A DNA stretch of 64,000 nt. It comes from an uncultured Rhodospirillales bacterium (GTDB lineage Bacteria; Pseudomonadota; Alphaproteobacteria; CAAGCB01; CAG-977). Shown piece by piece: positions 1 through 9,310 of the stretch (within the stretch, counting starts at the first letter, position 1; each line of letters opens with the position of its first letter). A model generated the notes under the pieces. That model did not search any database, was not told the DNA's origin, and saw nothing but the letters and a program-made list of their open reading frames with translations. The translations under genes and the position numbers were made by a program. Location of the stretch: the NCBI GenBank assembly GCA_902777205.1, contig CACYSU010000001.1, positions 85,832-149,831 on the forward strand, in the 5' to 3' direction.

Positions 1-75
1 TCGTTCGCGGCGACGATTTACCCGTCGTGGCGCGCGGCGCGGCTGGATCCCGTGGAGGCTTTGCGCTATGAATGA
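1..75 (+). CDS. LolC/LolE-family lipoprotein-releasing permease, C-terminal end only
   Basis: The window opens inside this gene. The 24 visible codons encode the typical end of a FtsX/LolC/LolE permease, a cytoplasmic tail reading YPSWRAARLDPVEALRYE before TGA. In this family the permease sits in the inner membrane and, with the LolD ATPase, extracts mature outer-membrane lipoproteins and passes them to LolA. The stop lies 8 bases inside lolD, so the two genes are translationally coupled as in known lol operons. Whether it is a LolC, a LolE or a single combined LolC/E protein cannot be told from the tail. Confidence 0.85.
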   Translation, partial: SFAATIYPSWRAARLDPVEALRYE

Positions 76-826
76 CCTGTTTGTCAATCAATCCTCCGTT
101 CCCGTTTTGGTGTTGAAAGGCGTGCGCCGCCACTATGTGCAGGGCAAGGCGATCATCGACGTTCTGCGCGGTATCGACCTGTCCGTCGGCCAAGGAGAGA
201 TGATCGCGCTGGTCGGGCCGTCGGGCGCGGGGAAATCGACCCTGCTGCACGTCACCGGCTTGCTGGAAGCCCCCGACGAGGGCGAAGTGTTCTTAAACGG
301 AACGCCCAGTTCGGACATGGACGACAACACGCGCACGAAAATGCGGCGCGAATATCTGGGGTTCGTGTATCAAAACCACAATCTGCAGCCGGAGTTTTCG
401 GCGTTGGAAAACGTGATGATCCCGCAGATGATCGCGGGCGTGAAAAAACGCGAAGCCGCCGAATACGCCGCTTTTTTGCTGGAAAAAATGGGGCTGAAAG
501 ACAGGATTAAACACCGTCCCGCCCAGCTGTCGGGCGGCGAGGCGCAGCGCGTCGCCATCGCGCGGGCTTTGGCCAACAAACCGCATATGCTGCTGGCGGA
601 CGAACCGACGGGCAATCTTGACCCGATGACATCGGAATCCGTGTTTTCCGTGCTGGTGGACGTAGTGCGGGAAACGGGGCTGTCCGCTTTGATCGCGACG
701 CATAATCCGGAATTGGCCGACCGCATGGATCGCAAAATCACGCTGCGCGACGGCCGGCTGGAAGAGCTGGACACGCTGGGGATGAGCGGGCGCATCGCCT
801 TTAAACAACGCTTTGTCGAAGTGTAG
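68..826 (+). CDS. lolD: Lipoprotein-releasing ABC transporter ATPase LolD
   Basis: 252-residue ABC ATPase that powers release of lipoproteins from the inner membrane. Visible motifs are the Walker A GPSGAGKST (about residues 50-58), the ABC signature LSGGEAQRVAIARAL (about 154-168) and Walker B LLADEPTGNLD (about 175-185), followed by the switch histidine in IATHNPELA. The short insert around YLGFVYQNHNLQPEFSALENV is typical of the LolD/MacB/FtsE branch. The upstream overlap with a LolC/E tail makes LolD the best assignment within that branch. The first 15 residues are a little longer than in many LolD proteins, so a slightly later start is possible. dnaE begins 3 bases after its stop. Confidence 0.93.
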   Translation: MNDLFVNQSSVPVLVLKGVRRHYVQGKAIIDVLRGIDLSVGQGEMIALVGPSGAGKSTLLHVTGLLEAPDEGEVFLNGTPSSDMDDNTRTKMRREYLGFVYQNHNLQPEFSALENVMIPQMIAGVKKREAAEYAAFLLEKMGLKDRIKHRPAQLSGGEAQRVAIARALANKPHMLLADEPTGNLDPMTSESVFSVLVDVVRETGLSALIATHNPELADRMDRKITLRDGRLEELDTLGMSGRIAFKQRFVEV

Positions 827-829
827 CCC

Positions 830-3800
830 ATGGCGGAGGAAGCGACAGCGGCGGCGGCTTTGCCTTTGGCGGAATTCGTGCATCTGCGGGTGCACACGGC
901 CTATTCGCTGCTGGAAGGCGCGGTCAAAGTCAAAAAGCTGACGGGGCTGTGCGAAAAATACCGGATGCCCGCGGTGGCGATGACGGACACGAACAACCTG
1001 TTCGGCGCGTTTGAAATGTCCACCGAATGCGCGGCGCACGGCATCCAGCCGATCATCGGCGTGCAAACCAGCATCGACATCGGGTTGGAGGAAAAGCGGT
1101 TCACGGTCAAGGATCCGGATATCGCCCTGTCCGACATCGTTTTGCTGGCGCAGAACGAAGACGGGTACAACAACCTGCGTCTGCAATCCGAACAGATGTA
1201 TATGTTCACGCCGACGGACGAAAAGCCGCACGTTCCGTATGACAAGCTGAAACAATATTCGGCGGGGCTGATCTGTCTGACGGGCGGGGTGCGCGGGCCC
1301 GTCGGGAAACTGCTGCTGGCGGGAAAGACGGAAAAGGCCGAAGAGGCGCTGAAGCTGCTGATGCAGGCGTTCCCCGACCGGCTGTATATGGAGATCCAGC
1401 GTCACGGTACGGAAGAGGAAGCCAAAACGGAACAGGCTTTTCTGGATCTGGCGTACAAGCACAACGTGCCTTTGGTCGCGACGAACGAAGTCTATTTCAT
1501 TGATTCCGATATGTTTGAAGCGCACGACGCCCTGCTGTGCATCAAGGAAAAAACGCACGTCATCGTCAACGACCGCCGCCGGCTGAATCCGGAATACTAT
1601 TTCAAATCGCCCGAAGAGATGGTCAAGCTGTTTGACGATTTGCCCGAAGCCGTCGAAAACACGGTCAACATCGCCAAACGGTGCGGGTTCATGGTCGAAT
1701 TCCAACCGCCCGCGCTGCCGATCTATCCCGATTGCGAACCGGTCGGCGACGACGTGGAAAAGGCGCGCGCGGAAATGTACGAAAAGATCCGCGGCTATCT
1801 GGCGGACGATCCGAAAACGGGCAAAACGGTGCAGGAACAGCTGGATTCCCGCACGCTGGGCGAACTGCAAGAGGCGATCACCGTTCAAAAACGCGCGCGC
1901 GAAGGGCTGGTCAAACGGTTGGAGGTGTACGTTTACACCCCCGGCATGACGGACGAGGAAAAAGAAAAGGTCGGCAAAAAATACTACGACCGTTTGGAAT
2001 ACGAACTGTCCGTCATCATTAAAATGAAGTTTTCGGGATACTTCCTGATCGTTTCCGACTTTATCGGGTGGTCGAAAGCGCACGGCATCCCCGTCGGCCC
2101 CGGCCGCGGTTCAGGCGCGGGTTCCGTCGTGGCATGGTCGCTGCGGATTACGGATCTGGATCCGCTGCATTTGAATTTGCTGTTTGAACGCTTTTTGAAC
2201 CCCGAACGCGTGAACATGCCCGACTTCGACGTGGACTTTTGCCAGACCAGACGCGGCGAAACGATCGAATACGTCCGCGAAAAGTACGGTCACGACCGCG
2301 TGGCGCAGATCATCACGTTCGGCCAGATGCAGGCCAAGGTCGTCATCCGCGATGTCGGCCGCGTGCTGCAAATGGACTTTGTCGCCGACAAACTGGCGCG
2401 CATGGTGCCGCCAGATCCGAAAATGACGCTGGCGAAAGCGTATGAAACCGAACCGGAATTCGCGCGGTGGCGCAAAACGGACGCGCAGGTCGATCACCTG
2501 CTGTCGCTGGCCGAAAAGCTGGAAGGCCTGTACCGCAACGCTTCGACCCACGCGGCGGGCGTCGTCGTCGGGCAGAAACCGCTGAACCAGATCGTGCCCG
2601 TGTTCCGCGATTTCGGGGCGGGGTCGGAACTGCCCGTGACGCAGTACAACATGAAATTCGTCGAATCGACGGGACTGATCAAATTCGACTTTCTGGGATT
2701 GAAAACCCTGACCGTCATCCAAGAGGCGGTCAATATGGTCAATACCCGCATGAAAGCCGAGGGAAAGCCGACCGTCAACATTTCGGAAATAGATTTGGCG
2801 GACGCGGCGACGTTCGCTTTGCTGCAGCGCGCGGAAACGGACGGGGTGTTCCAGCTGGAAAGCGGCGGGATGCGCAAAGTGCTGCGCGATCTGGCGCCGA
2901 CGACGTTCGAGGAAATCATCGCTGTCATCTCGCTGTACCGGCCGGGGCCCATGGACAACATCCCCAGCTACATCAACCGCAAACACGGCAGGGAAGCCCC
3001 CGACTATATGCATCCGATGCTGGAAGGCATCCTGAAAGAAACCTACGGGATCATGATCTATCAGGAACAGGTCATGCAGATCGCGCAGAAAATGGGCGGC
3101 TACACGATGGGCGGCGCGGACGGCCTGCGCAAGGTCATGGGGAAGAAGATCAAGGAAAAAATCCCCCTTGAACGCGAAAAGTTCGTCACGGGTTCCGTGA
3201 AAAACGGCATTGACAAGGCTTTGGCCGAATCCATTTTCGACCGCATGGCGAAATTCGCCGAATACGGGTTCAACAAATCCCACGCGGCGGCGTACGCGTT
3301 GGTGACGTACCAGACCGCGTATTTGAAAGCGCACTATCCTGTCGAATTCATGGCGGCGACCATGACGTACGATATGCAGAACACCGACAAGCTCGCTTTG
3401 TATAAAAAAGAGCTGGGGCGTTTGAAAATCAATCTGCTGCCGCCCGACATCAACAAGTCGTTCGTCCCGTTCGCGGTGGAAAACGGCGCGGTGCGCTATG
3501 CGCTGATGGCGGTCAAAGGGTCGGGCGAAGCCCCCGCGCAGGCCGTCGTCGCCGAACGGCGGAAAAACGGGGCGTTCAAATCGGTGACGGATTTCATCCG
3601 GCGGATGGATTCGTCCAATCTGGACAAGAAAAGTCTGGAAGTGTGGATCAAATCCGGCGCATTCGACAGTCTGGAAAAAAACAGGGGGCTGTTGCACGCC
3701 AATCTGGATCTGTTGATGAAGCACGCGCGCGTCGCCGGCGAGGAAAAGAACAGCGCGCAGATCAGCCTGTTCGGGCAGGCGGCGGCCGAGGAAAAAATCA

Positions 3801-4456
3801 AGTTGGAAAACGCTCCCGCATGGTCGCCGGACGAACGGCTGAAAATGGAATCGGCCGTGATCGGATTCTATCTGTCGGCGCATCCGTTGGACAGGTACGG
3901 AAAAAGTCTGGAGCGGTTGCGTACGATGACGTATCAGGAAATCGTCCGCGCGGTGGCGCAGGCGGGAACCGTGCGCGCCAAAATGGCGGTGACGGTCACG
4001 TCGATGCGCGAACGGATCAGCAAAAAAGGAACGAAATACGCCTTTGTCGCGGCGTCGGACACGTCGGGCAGCTTTGAATTCGCCGTGTTTTCCGAAAGCC
4101 TGAACCGCTACAGGGATTTGTTGAAATCGGAAAAGCCGCTGCTGATCGCCGTGAACGCCGAAAAGGAAGAGGGCGGCGACGACCCGCGCCTGATTTTGCA
4201 GCACGCCGACAATCTGGACGATGTCATATCGCAAACGGCGGGCGGGGTGATGATCGTGATTGATCAGGCCGCGGCCGTTGACGGGATCAAAGAGCAGGTC
4301 GCCGCGTTGAAACCGGGGCGCAGCCGGATACTGGTCGTCGCGCTGGCGGACAAGTGGGAAGTGGAGATCGCCTGCGATAAAACGTACGCGCTGACGGCCG
4401 ATTTTCTGGCCGCCGTTCCGAAAATCAAAGGGGTCGCGGAAGTGAGGGAACTGTAA
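830..4456 (+). CDS. dnaE: DNA polymerase III alpha subunit
   Basis: 1208-residue replicative polymerase, close to the usual 1150-1200. It starts with a PHP domain whose first metal motif is degenerate (HLRVHTAYSLLEG, where active PHP domains have HxH), as in Escherichia coli DnaE, so intrinsic proofreading is unlikely. The polymerase core shows GPGRGSGAGS and the catalytic PDFDVDF motif (about residues 464-470), then SLYRPGPM and GFNKSHAAAYA. An OB-fold region with SMRERISKKGTKYAFV follows near the C-terminus. The gene lies between lolD (3-base gap) and a membrane protein whose ATG overlaps the TAA by one base, so it appears to be transcribed with its neighbours. Confidence 0.97.
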   Translation: MAEEATAAAALPLAEFVHLRVHTAYSLLEGAVKVKKLTGLCEKYRMPAVAMTDTNNLFGAFEMSTECAAHGIQPIIGVQTSIDIGLEEKRFTVKDPDIALSDIVLLAQNEDGYNNLRLQSEQMYMFTPTDEKPHVPYDKLKQYSAGLICLTGGVRGPVGKLLLAGKTEKAEEALKLLMQAFPDRLYMEIQRHGTEEEAKTEQAFLDLAYKHNVPLVATNEVYFIDSDMFEAHDALLCIKEKTHVIVNDRRRLNPEYYFKSPEEMVKLFDDLPEAVENTVNIAKRCGFMVEFQPPALPIYPDCEPVGDDVEKARAEMYEKIRGYLADDPKTGKTVQEQLDSRTLGELQEAITVQKRAREGLVKRLEVYVYTPGMTDEEKEKVGKKYYDRLEYELSVIIKMKFSGYFLIVSDFIGWSKAHGIPVGPGRGSGAGSVVAWSLRITDLDPLHLNLLFERFLNPERVNMPDFDVDFCQTRRGETIEYVREKYGHDRVAQIITFGQMQAKVVIRDVGRVLQMDFVADKLARMVPPDPKMTLAKAYETEPEFARWRKTDAQVDHLLSLAEKLEGLYRNASTHAAGVVVGQKPLNQIVPVFRDFGAGSELPVTQYNMKFVESTGLIKFDFLGLKTLTVIQEAVNMVNTRMKAEGKPTVNISEIDLADAATFALLQRAETDGVFQLESGGMRKVLRDLAPTTFEEIIAVISLYRPGPMDNIPSYINRKHGREAPDYMHPMLEGILKETYGIMIYQEQVMQIAQKMGGYTMGGADGLRKVMGKKIKEKIPLEREKFVTGSVKNGIDKALAESIFDRMAKFAEYGFNKSHAAAYALVTYQTAYLKAHYPVEFMAATMTYDMQNTDKLALYKKELGRLKINLLPPDINKSFVPFAVENGAVRYALMAVKGSGEAPAQAVVAERRKNGAFKSVTDFIRRMDSSNLDKKSLEVWIKSGAFDSLEKNRGLLHANLDLLMKHARVAGEEKNSAQISLFGQAAAEEKIKLENAPAWSPDERLKMESAVIGFYLSAHPLDRYGKSLERLRTMTYQEIVRAVAQAGTVRAKMAVTVTSMRERISKKGTKYAFVAASDTSGSFEFAVFSESLNRYRDLLKSEKPLLIAVNAEKEEGGDDPRLILQHADNLDDVISQTAGGVMIVIDQAAAVDGIKEQVAALKPGRSRILVVALADKWEVEIACDKTYALTADFLAAVPKIKGVAEVREL

Positions 4457-5241
4457 TGAGAATGACGGCTTTTACGGTATTGGCTTTGAGCAGACGCGCG
4501 ATCGCGTTCACTTTCGGTGTCAAGCGTTTGACGCGTTTGCTGGCGGTTCCCTGTCTGACCGTGTTTGTTTTGCTGCTGGCGGAATCGTTTTATCCGATGT
4601 TTTCGCTGGCGGAAAAGGCCGAATTGCAGATGGATGTTCATCCGTCCATGATCGTCGCCGTCGTTTTCGTTTTGGCGTATCTGGTGCTGTCGCTGATGCT
4701 GCGGGTGCAGAAAACCGTCTTTTTCGGCGAAGGGGAGGGGACGCGGAAATTCTTTGTCCCTTTGCCGGATATGGCGTTGGCGGATTATTATCTGCAGGCC
4801 GTGCGCGTCGGGTTCGGCGCGATGTGTCTGGCGGCGGTCGTGATCGGCGTTCTGACGGCGGTTTTGGCGATGCTGGAACCGTTGCCGGCCGCCGCGCCCG
4901 CGTACGCCGTGCTGGGCGTCGCGGCGCTGATGCCGTATTTTTCGATCCGTTTTTCGCTGTGCCTGCCGGCCGGCGTCGCCGGTGAAAAAATGAAACTGCG
5001 CGACAGCTGGCGGAAAACGGCGCGCGTCGGTTCGCTGATCGCGCTGCTGTACGCGCTGTTTTTACTGCTGCCGCTGGTCGGCGCGGCGGTGCTTTACCGG
5101 CTGGTTCTGTCGGTGACGGATTATTACGCCGTCACTTATTTCGCCGCCAATTTTTTCGCGCTCTGCTCGCTGTTGTTTTCAAGCGTCCTGCAAAGCGCGT
5201 TCGCCGCGTATCTGTATTCCGCCGTCCGATCGGACGAATGA
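4456..5241 (+). CDS. Polytopic inner-membrane protein, function unknown
   Basis: 261 residues with about six hydrophobic segments. Helices are visible near residues 28-45 (LLAVPCLTVFVLLLA), 65-85, 115-140, 145-165, 190-215 and 225-250. The loop between helices 4 and 5 (GEKMKLRDSWRKTARVGSL) is positively charged and probably cytoplasmic. No catalytic motif or named family was recognised. The general architecture resembles small DUF-type six-helix proteins, but that is a weak resemblance. Its ATG overlaps the dnaE stop by one base, so it is co-translated with dnaE. The rpsB promoter lies immediately downstream, so it is probably the last gene of the lol-dnaE unit. Confidence 0.75.
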   Translation: MRMTAFTVLALSRRAIAFTFGVKRLTRLLAVPCLTVFVLLLAESFYPMFSLAEKAELQMDVHPSMIVAVVFVLAYLVLSLMLRVQKTVFFGEGEGTRKFFVPLPDMALADYYLQAVRVGFGAMCLAAVVIGVLTAVLAMLEPLPAAAPAYAVLGVAALMPYFSIRFSLCLPAGVAGEKMKLRDSWRKTARVGSLIALLYALFLLLPLVGAAVLYRLVLSVTDYYAVTYFAANFFALCSLLFSSVLQSAFAAYLYSAVRSDE

Positions 5242-5262
5242 ACTCTTTTTTCATTTTATGTC

Positions 5263-5291
5263 TTGCAAAAAACGGGAAAACGGTTTAGAAA
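5263..5291 (+). promoter_or_regulatory. Probable housekeeping promoter of rpsB-tsf
   Basis: TTGCAA at 5263-5268 and TAGAAA at 5286-5291 are separated by 17 bases. This is a good sigma-70-type match placed 124 bases upstream of the rpsB ATG, leaving room for a leader RNA. It is read by eye; no transcription start is known. Confidence 0.5.
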
Positions 5292-5354
5292 CGACCGTGA
5301 TTTCACACGCAGGTGTGGCGGCAACGGCGTTTGACGGCGTTTTCGCTCCGGTGT

Positions 5355-5371
5355 CGGGGAATGGTTCTCCG
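5355..5371 (+). promoter_or_regulatory. Hairpin in the rpsB 5' leader
   Basis: CGGGGAA (5355-5361) pairs with TTCTCCG (5365-5371), one pair being G-U, around a TGG loop. It lies in the untranslated leader about 45 bases before rpsB. Ribosomal protein S2 autoregulates through its leader in several bacteria, so this could be part of such an element. That role is inference only. Confidence 0.3.
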
Positions 5372-5414
5372 GCTCTTTTGCCTGCGGAGGTTTAACCGGA
5401 AAAGAGGAAAAATT

Positions 5415-6188
5415 ATGGCTCTTCCCACATTCACAATGCGCCAGCTGATCGAAGCCGGCGTTCACTTCGGACACAACACGCGCCGCTGGAACCCGAAAAT
5501 GAAACAGTACATTTTCGGCACGCGCGACAATGTTCACATCATTGATTTGCAGCAGACCGTTCCGATGCTGTACCGCGCCATGCAGGCCGTCCGCGACACG
5601 GCGGCGCAGGGCGGACGCATCCTGTTCGTCGGCACGAAAACGCAGGCGCAGCAGCCGGTGCGCGAAGCCGCGGAACGCTGCGGCCAGTACTATGTCAACC
5701 ACCGCTGGCTGGGCGGCACGCTGACGAACTGGAAAACCGTTTCCCAGTCGATCCGCCGTTTGAAGGAAATCGACACGAAACAGGAAAAAGGCGAATTTGA
5801 AGGCTTGACCAAAAAGGAAAAGCTGAACATCGCCCGCGAACGCGAAAAACTGGATCGTTCCTTGGGCGGTATCAAAGACATGGGCAGCCGTCCCGATTTG
5901 ATTTTCGTCATTGACACGGTCAAAGAAAGTCTGGCTTTGCACGAAGCCCGTCGCTTGGGCATCCCCGTGATCGCGATCTGCGACACGAACTCTGATCCCG
6001 ACGGCATTGATTTTCCGGTTCCGGGCAACGACGACGCCATCCGCGCGATCAATATGTACTGCGAACTGATTTCCGGTTCCGTTTTGGACGGCATTCAGGC
6101 TGAAATGGCCGCCGCCGGCGTCGATTTGGGCGCGCAGGAAAACGCCGTTGAAGAAGTCGAATCCGACGAAGACAAAGCCGACGCTTAA
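5415..6188 (+). CDS. rpsB: Small ribosomal subunit protein uS2
   Basis: 257-residue S2, a normal length for Alphaproteobacteria. It begins [20 protein letters not shown] and contains the family hallmarks [31 protein letters not shown] and [24 protein letters not shown], ending in an acidic tail. The ATG at 5415 was chosen because S2 proteins start here and AGAGGA lies at a good distance upstream; the frame is open further upstream, but that sequence reads as leader. It is followed by tsf, the usual order. A separate promoter and leader precede it. Confidence 0.97.
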   Translation: MALPTFTMRQLIEAGVHFGHNTRRWNPKMKQYIFGTRDNVHIIDLQQTVPMLYRAMQAVRDTAAQGGRILFVGTKTQAQQPVREAAERCGQYYVNHRWLGGTLTNWKTVSQSIRRLKEIDTKQEKGEFEGLTKKEKLNIAREREKLDRSLGGIKDMGSRPDLIFVIDTVKESLALHEARRLGIPVIAICDTNSDPDGIDFPVPGNDDAIRAINMYCELISGSVLDGIQAEMAAAGVDLGAQENAVEEVESDEDKADA

Positions 6189-6202
6189 GGTTTGCCGGCA
6201 TT

Positions 6203-6237
6203 GACGATGGCGGTGGCTTTGTTCTGCCGCCATTGTC
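6203..6237 (+). promoter_or_regulatory. Intercistronic hairpin between rpsB and tsf
   Basis: GACGATGGCGG (6203-6213) pairs with CCGCCATTGTC (6227-6237), 11 pairs including one G-U, with a 13-base loop. No T-run follows, so it is not an ordinary terminator. It may be an attenuating or mRNA-processing structure that sets the S2 to EF-Ts ratio. Confidence 0.45.
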
Positions 6238-6276
6238 GTATGAATTTACGAATCTTTCAGAAAGGAAAATAATCAA

Positions 6277-7218
6277 ATGGCTGAAATTACCGCCGCCGCC
6301 GTAAAGGAACTGCGCGAAAAATCCGGCGCAGGCATGATGGATTGCAAAAAGGCTTTGACCGAAGCCAACGGTGACATTGAAAAGGCCGTTGACTGGCTGC
6401 GCGAAAAAGGGTTGGCCACCGCCGCCAAGAAAGCCGGCCGTGTCGCTTCGCAGGGTTTGGTCGCCATGAAAACCGACGGCAAGCAGGGCGTCGTTGTCGA
6501 AGTCAACTCTGAAACCGACTTCGTTTCCAAAAACGAATTGTTCCAGCAGTTCGTCGCCAAAGCCGCCGAAATCGCTTTGAACGGCGACGGCGACATCGAA
6601 ACGCTGAAAACGACGGCGTTCGCCGACGGCAAGGACGTTCAGGGCGCTTTGACCGATCTGATCGCCAAAATCGGTGAAAACATGAACTTGCGCCGCGTGG
6701 CCAAAGTTGCCGTCAACGACGGTGTGGTCGTCGGCTATATGCACGGCGCGATCGCCGACGGTTTGGGCAAAATCGGCACGCTGGTCGCTTTGGAATCGAC
6801 GGGCGACAAAGCCGCTTTGGAAAAATTGGCCAAGAATTTGGCGATGCACGTCGCCGCGGCCGCTCCGGTCTGCTTGAACGTCGCCGACGTTCCCGCCGAA
6901 ATGGAAGAACGCGAAAAGAACGTCGTCGAAGCCCAGATCAAGGAAGAACAGGCCAAAACCGGCAAAACGAAACCCGCCGAAATCATCGAAAAGATGGTCG
7001 TCGGCCGTATCCGCAAATTCCATGAGGAAGTCGTTTTGAACGAACAGTTCTTCATCATGGACGACAAAAAGAAAGTCAAAGACGTTGTCGCCGAAGCCGC
7101 CAAGGAAATCGGCGCTCCGGTCGAATTGAAAGCCTACGTCCGTTTCGCTTTGGGCGAAGGCATCGAAAAGAAGCAGGAAGACTTCGCGGCCGAGGTCGCG
7201 GCGGCTGCCGGCAAGTGA
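6277..7218 (+). CDS. tsf: Elongation factor Ts
   Basis: 313-residue nucleotide exchange factor for EF-Tu, acting in the cytoplasm. The N-terminal UBA-like domain reads [22 protein letters not shown], followed by the family signature [11 protein letters not shown], then the two core subdomains and a coiled-coil dimerisation region around residues 200-250 ([21 protein letters not shown]). The length is that of the alphaproteobacterial long form. The ATG at 6277 is preceded by AGAAAGGA. A strong terminator directly after the stop ends the rpsB-tsf unit. Confidence 0.97.
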   Translation: MAEITAAAVKELREKSGAGMMDCKKALTEANGDIEKAVDWLREKGLATAAKKAGRVASQGLVAMKTDGKQGVVVEVNSETDFVSKNELFQQFVAKAAEIALNGDGDIETLKTTAFADGKDVQGALTDLIAKIGENMNLRRVAKVAVNDGVVVGYMHGAIADGLGKIGTLVALESTGDKAALEKLAKNLAMHVAAAAPVCLNVADVPAEMEEREKNVVEAQIKEEQAKTGKTKPAEIIEKMVVGRIRKFHEEVVLNEQFFIMDDKKKVKDVVAEAAKEIGAPVELKAYVRFALGEGIEKKQEDFAAEVAAAAGK

Positions 7219-7230
7219 TTTATTTGATGA

Positions 7231-7265
7231 AACGGCGGGGGAAATCAAAAGCTCCCGCCGTTTTT
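7231..7265 (+). terminator. Rho-independent terminator after tsf
   Basis: AACGGCGGG (7231-7239) pairs perfectly with CCCGCCGTT (7254-7262), and the stem can extend by two pairs inward. It is followed by TTTTT (7261-7265). The hairpin ends about 20 bases before pyrH. Confidence 0.88.
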
Positions 7266-7282
7266 GTGTCAACAGCTGTGAT

Positions 7283-8005
7283 GTGACGGAAATGAAATAC
7301 AAAAAAATCCTTTTGAAACTGTCCGGCGAAGGACTGATGGGCGAAAAGAGTTTCGGTTTGGACGAATCCATGCTGAACAATCTGGCGCAGGAAATCAAAT
7401 TGGTGCATGACGCGGGCGTTCAAATCGCGCTGGTGATCGGCGGCGGAAACATTTTCCGCGGGCTGAAAGGCGCGGCGGGCGGTATGGACCGCGTGCGCGC
7501 CGACCATATGGGAATGTTGGCGACGGTGATCAATTCGCTGGCGATGCAGGACGCTTTGCAGCGCGCCGGCGTGCCCGCCCGCGTCGTTTCGGGCGTCGTG
7601 ATGCCGACGATTTGCGAACCCTATGTCCAGCCCCGCGTTAAAAAGAAATTGGAAGAAGGCAATGTCGTCATCTTCGCCGCGGGGACGGGCAATCCTTTCT
7701 TTACCACGGATACGGGCGCGGCGCTGCGCGCGGCGGAAATGGGATGCGAAGCCATTTTCAAAGCCACGCAGGTTGACGGCGTTTATTCCGCCGATCCGAA
7801 AAAAGATAAAAACGCTGTACGATATGAAAAAGTCAGCTATGATGAAGTATTGGTTAAAAATTTACAGGTGATGGACGCGTCGGCGATCGCTTTGGCCAGA
7901 GACAACGACATTTCGATTGTCGTGTTTTCGATGCACGGTCAAAAAGCCCTGTACCGCGCTTTGGCGGGCGAGGGCGCTTTCACGGTCATATCCAACGCCG
8001 AATGA
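7283..8005 (+). CDS. pyrH: UMP kinase
   Basis: Amino-acid-kinase-family enzyme of 240 residues (or 237 from the later start) that makes UDP from UMP and ATP. It shows [10 protein letters not shown] at the N-terminus, the glycine-rich IGGGNIFRG (about residues 51-59), [18 protein letters not shown], and the C-terminal [14 protein letters not shown] with VVFSMHG. Two starts are possible: GTG at 7283 or ATG at 7292. Neither has a well-spaced Shine-Dalgarno, and the ATG form (MKYKK) is closer to the family consensus. It follows the tsf terminator, so either some read-through or a promoter within the short gap must serve pyrH and the genes downstream. Confidence 0.95.
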   Translation: MTEMKYKKILLKLSGEGLMGEKSFGLDESMLNNLAQEIKLVHDAGVQIALVIGGGNIFRGLKGAAGGMDRVRADHMGMLATVINSLAMQDALQRAGVPARVVSGVVMPTICEPYVQPRVKKKLEEGNVVIFAAGTGNPFFTTDTGAALRAAEMGCEAIFKATQVDGVYSADPKKDKNAVRYEKVSYDEVLVKNLQVMDASAIALARDNDISIVVFSMHGQKALYRALAGEGAFTVISNAE

Positions 8006-8019
8006 CAGGAGTATGAAAA

Positions 8020-8583
8020 ATGGCAGATTACAACGAAATACGGCAAGACACGCGCACGCGTATGGATAAAACGGTCGAAGCTTTGAAAAAGGATTTTTCC
8101 GGTTTGCGCACGGGACGCGCGTCCACGGCTTTGCTGGACGGCATCATGGTGGAAGCGTACGGCGCGGTGACGCCGCTGGCGCAGGTCGGAACGGTCAGCG
8201 TTCCCGAATCGCGTATGCTGTCCGTTCAGGTGTGGGACCGTTCTTTGGTCAAAGCCGTTGAAAAAGCGATCCGTTCGTCCGAATTGGGGCTGAACCCGAT
8301 GAACGACGGCCAGCTGATCCGCATCCCCATTCCGCCGCTGAACGAGGAACGCCGCATTGAATTGACCAAAATCGCCGCCAAATATACGGAACAGGCGCGC
8401 GTCGCCGTGCGCAACATCCGCCGCGACGCGATGGACGCCGTCAAGAAAATGCAAAAGGACGGCGACATTTCCGAAGACGATCAGAAAAAATACGAAACCG
8501 AAATTCAGAACATGACCGACGCGACGATCAAGGCCATGGATGAAATGCTGAAAATCAAAGATCAGGAAATCAAACAGGTCTGA
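8020..8583 (+). CDS. frr: Ribosome-recycling factor
   Basis: 187 residues, the normal length. RRF splits post-termination 70S ribosomes with EF-G. The conserved segments are visible: [23 protein letters not shown] near the N-terminus, [22 protein letters not shown], and [32 protein letters not shown]. The start at 8020 is preceded by ACAGGAG. It lies 14 bases after pyrH, and its TGA overlaps the ATG of uppS by one base, indicating an operon. Confidence 0.97.
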   Translation: MADYNEIRQDTRTRMDKTVEALKKDFSGLRTGRASTALLDGIMVEAYGAVTPLAQVGTVSVPESRMLSVQVWDRSLVKAVEKAIRSSELGLNPMNDGQLIRIPIPPLNEERRIELTKIAAKYTEQARVAVRNIRRDAMDAVKKMQKDGDISEDDQKKYETEIQNMTDATIKAMDEMLKIKDQEIKQV

Positions 8584-9299
8584 TGAACAAAACGCGCCAA
8601 ATCCCCGCCCACGTCGCCGTCATTATGGACGGCAACGGTCGATGGGCGAACAAACGGCATTTGCCGCGGACGGCCGGCCACCGCGCCGGCGCGAAAGTCG
8701 TGGAAAGGCTGTTGGACACCTGTTTGACGACGGGGGTGCGCTATGTGACCCTGTTTTGCTTTTCGTCCGAAAACTGGAACCGGCCGGCGGACGAGATCAA
8801 CGCCCTGTTTTCCATGCTGGACGACTATTTGCAAAAAGAGGTCGCCCCGTTCCGTCAAAAGGGCGTCAATTTTTCGTTCGCGGGACGGACGCAGGTTCTG
8901 CCGGAAAAAACGCAGGGGCTGATGGCCGGTTTGGTGCGCGACAATTTGCCGCCGGAACGGGAAAAACTGCGGCTGATTATGGCGCTGAGCTATGGCGGAC
9001 GCGAGGAAATCGTCGATGCCGCCCGCCGTTTGGTGCAAAAGGTTCAAAACGGCGAAACGACGCCGGATCAAATCGACGAAACCGCTTTTCGCGGCGCGCT
9101 GTACCTGCCTGACGTGCCGGATCCCGATCTGGTCATCCGCACCAGCGGCGAAAAGAGAATCAGTAATTTTCTGTTGTGGCAGTCCGCGTATTCCGAATTC
9201 GTTTTCCTGGACACGCTGTGGCCGGATTGCACCGAACGCGATTTTCGGGCGGCGCTGGACGAATATGCCGCCCGCCACCGCCGTTTCGGCAAAGTGTAA
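8583..9299 (+). CDS. uppS: Undecaprenyl diphosphate synthase (cis-prenyltransferase)
   Basis: 238-residue enzyme that condenses eight isopentenyl diphosphates onto farnesyl diphosphate to make the C55 lipid carrier of murein and O-antigen. The catalytic-site motif VIMDGNGRWANKR is near residue 18, followed by GHRAGAKVVERLLDTC, FCFSSENWNRP and the C-terminal DPDLVIRTSGEKRISNFLLWQSAYSE, all diagnostic. The one-base overlap with frr and the following cdsA and dxr place it in the standard envelope gene cluster. Confidence 0.96.
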   Translation: MNKTRQIPAHVAVIMDGNGRWANKRHLPRTAGHRAGAKVVERLLDTCLTTGVRYVTLFCFSSENWNRPADEINALFSMLDDYLQKEVAPFRQKGVNFSFAGRTQVLPEKTQGLMAGLVRDNLPPEREKLRLIMALSYGGREEIVDAARRLVQKVQNGETTPDQIDETAFRGALYLPDVPDPDLVIRTSGEKRISNFLLWQSAYSEFVFLDTLWPDCTERDFRAALDEYAARHRRFGKV

Positions 9300-9310
9300 A
9301 GGAGTTTTTG

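Noticed and set aside
293-2083. Very long antisense open frame (596 codons) opposite lolD/dnaE; similar ones at 2111-4234, 10124-12193, 45952-48204 and 48540-51020
   Set aside because: All lie exactly opposite well-identified genes, have His/Arg/Phe/Gln-rich composition unlike real proteins here, and lack ribosome-binding sites or domains. They follow from the codon bias of the sense genes.
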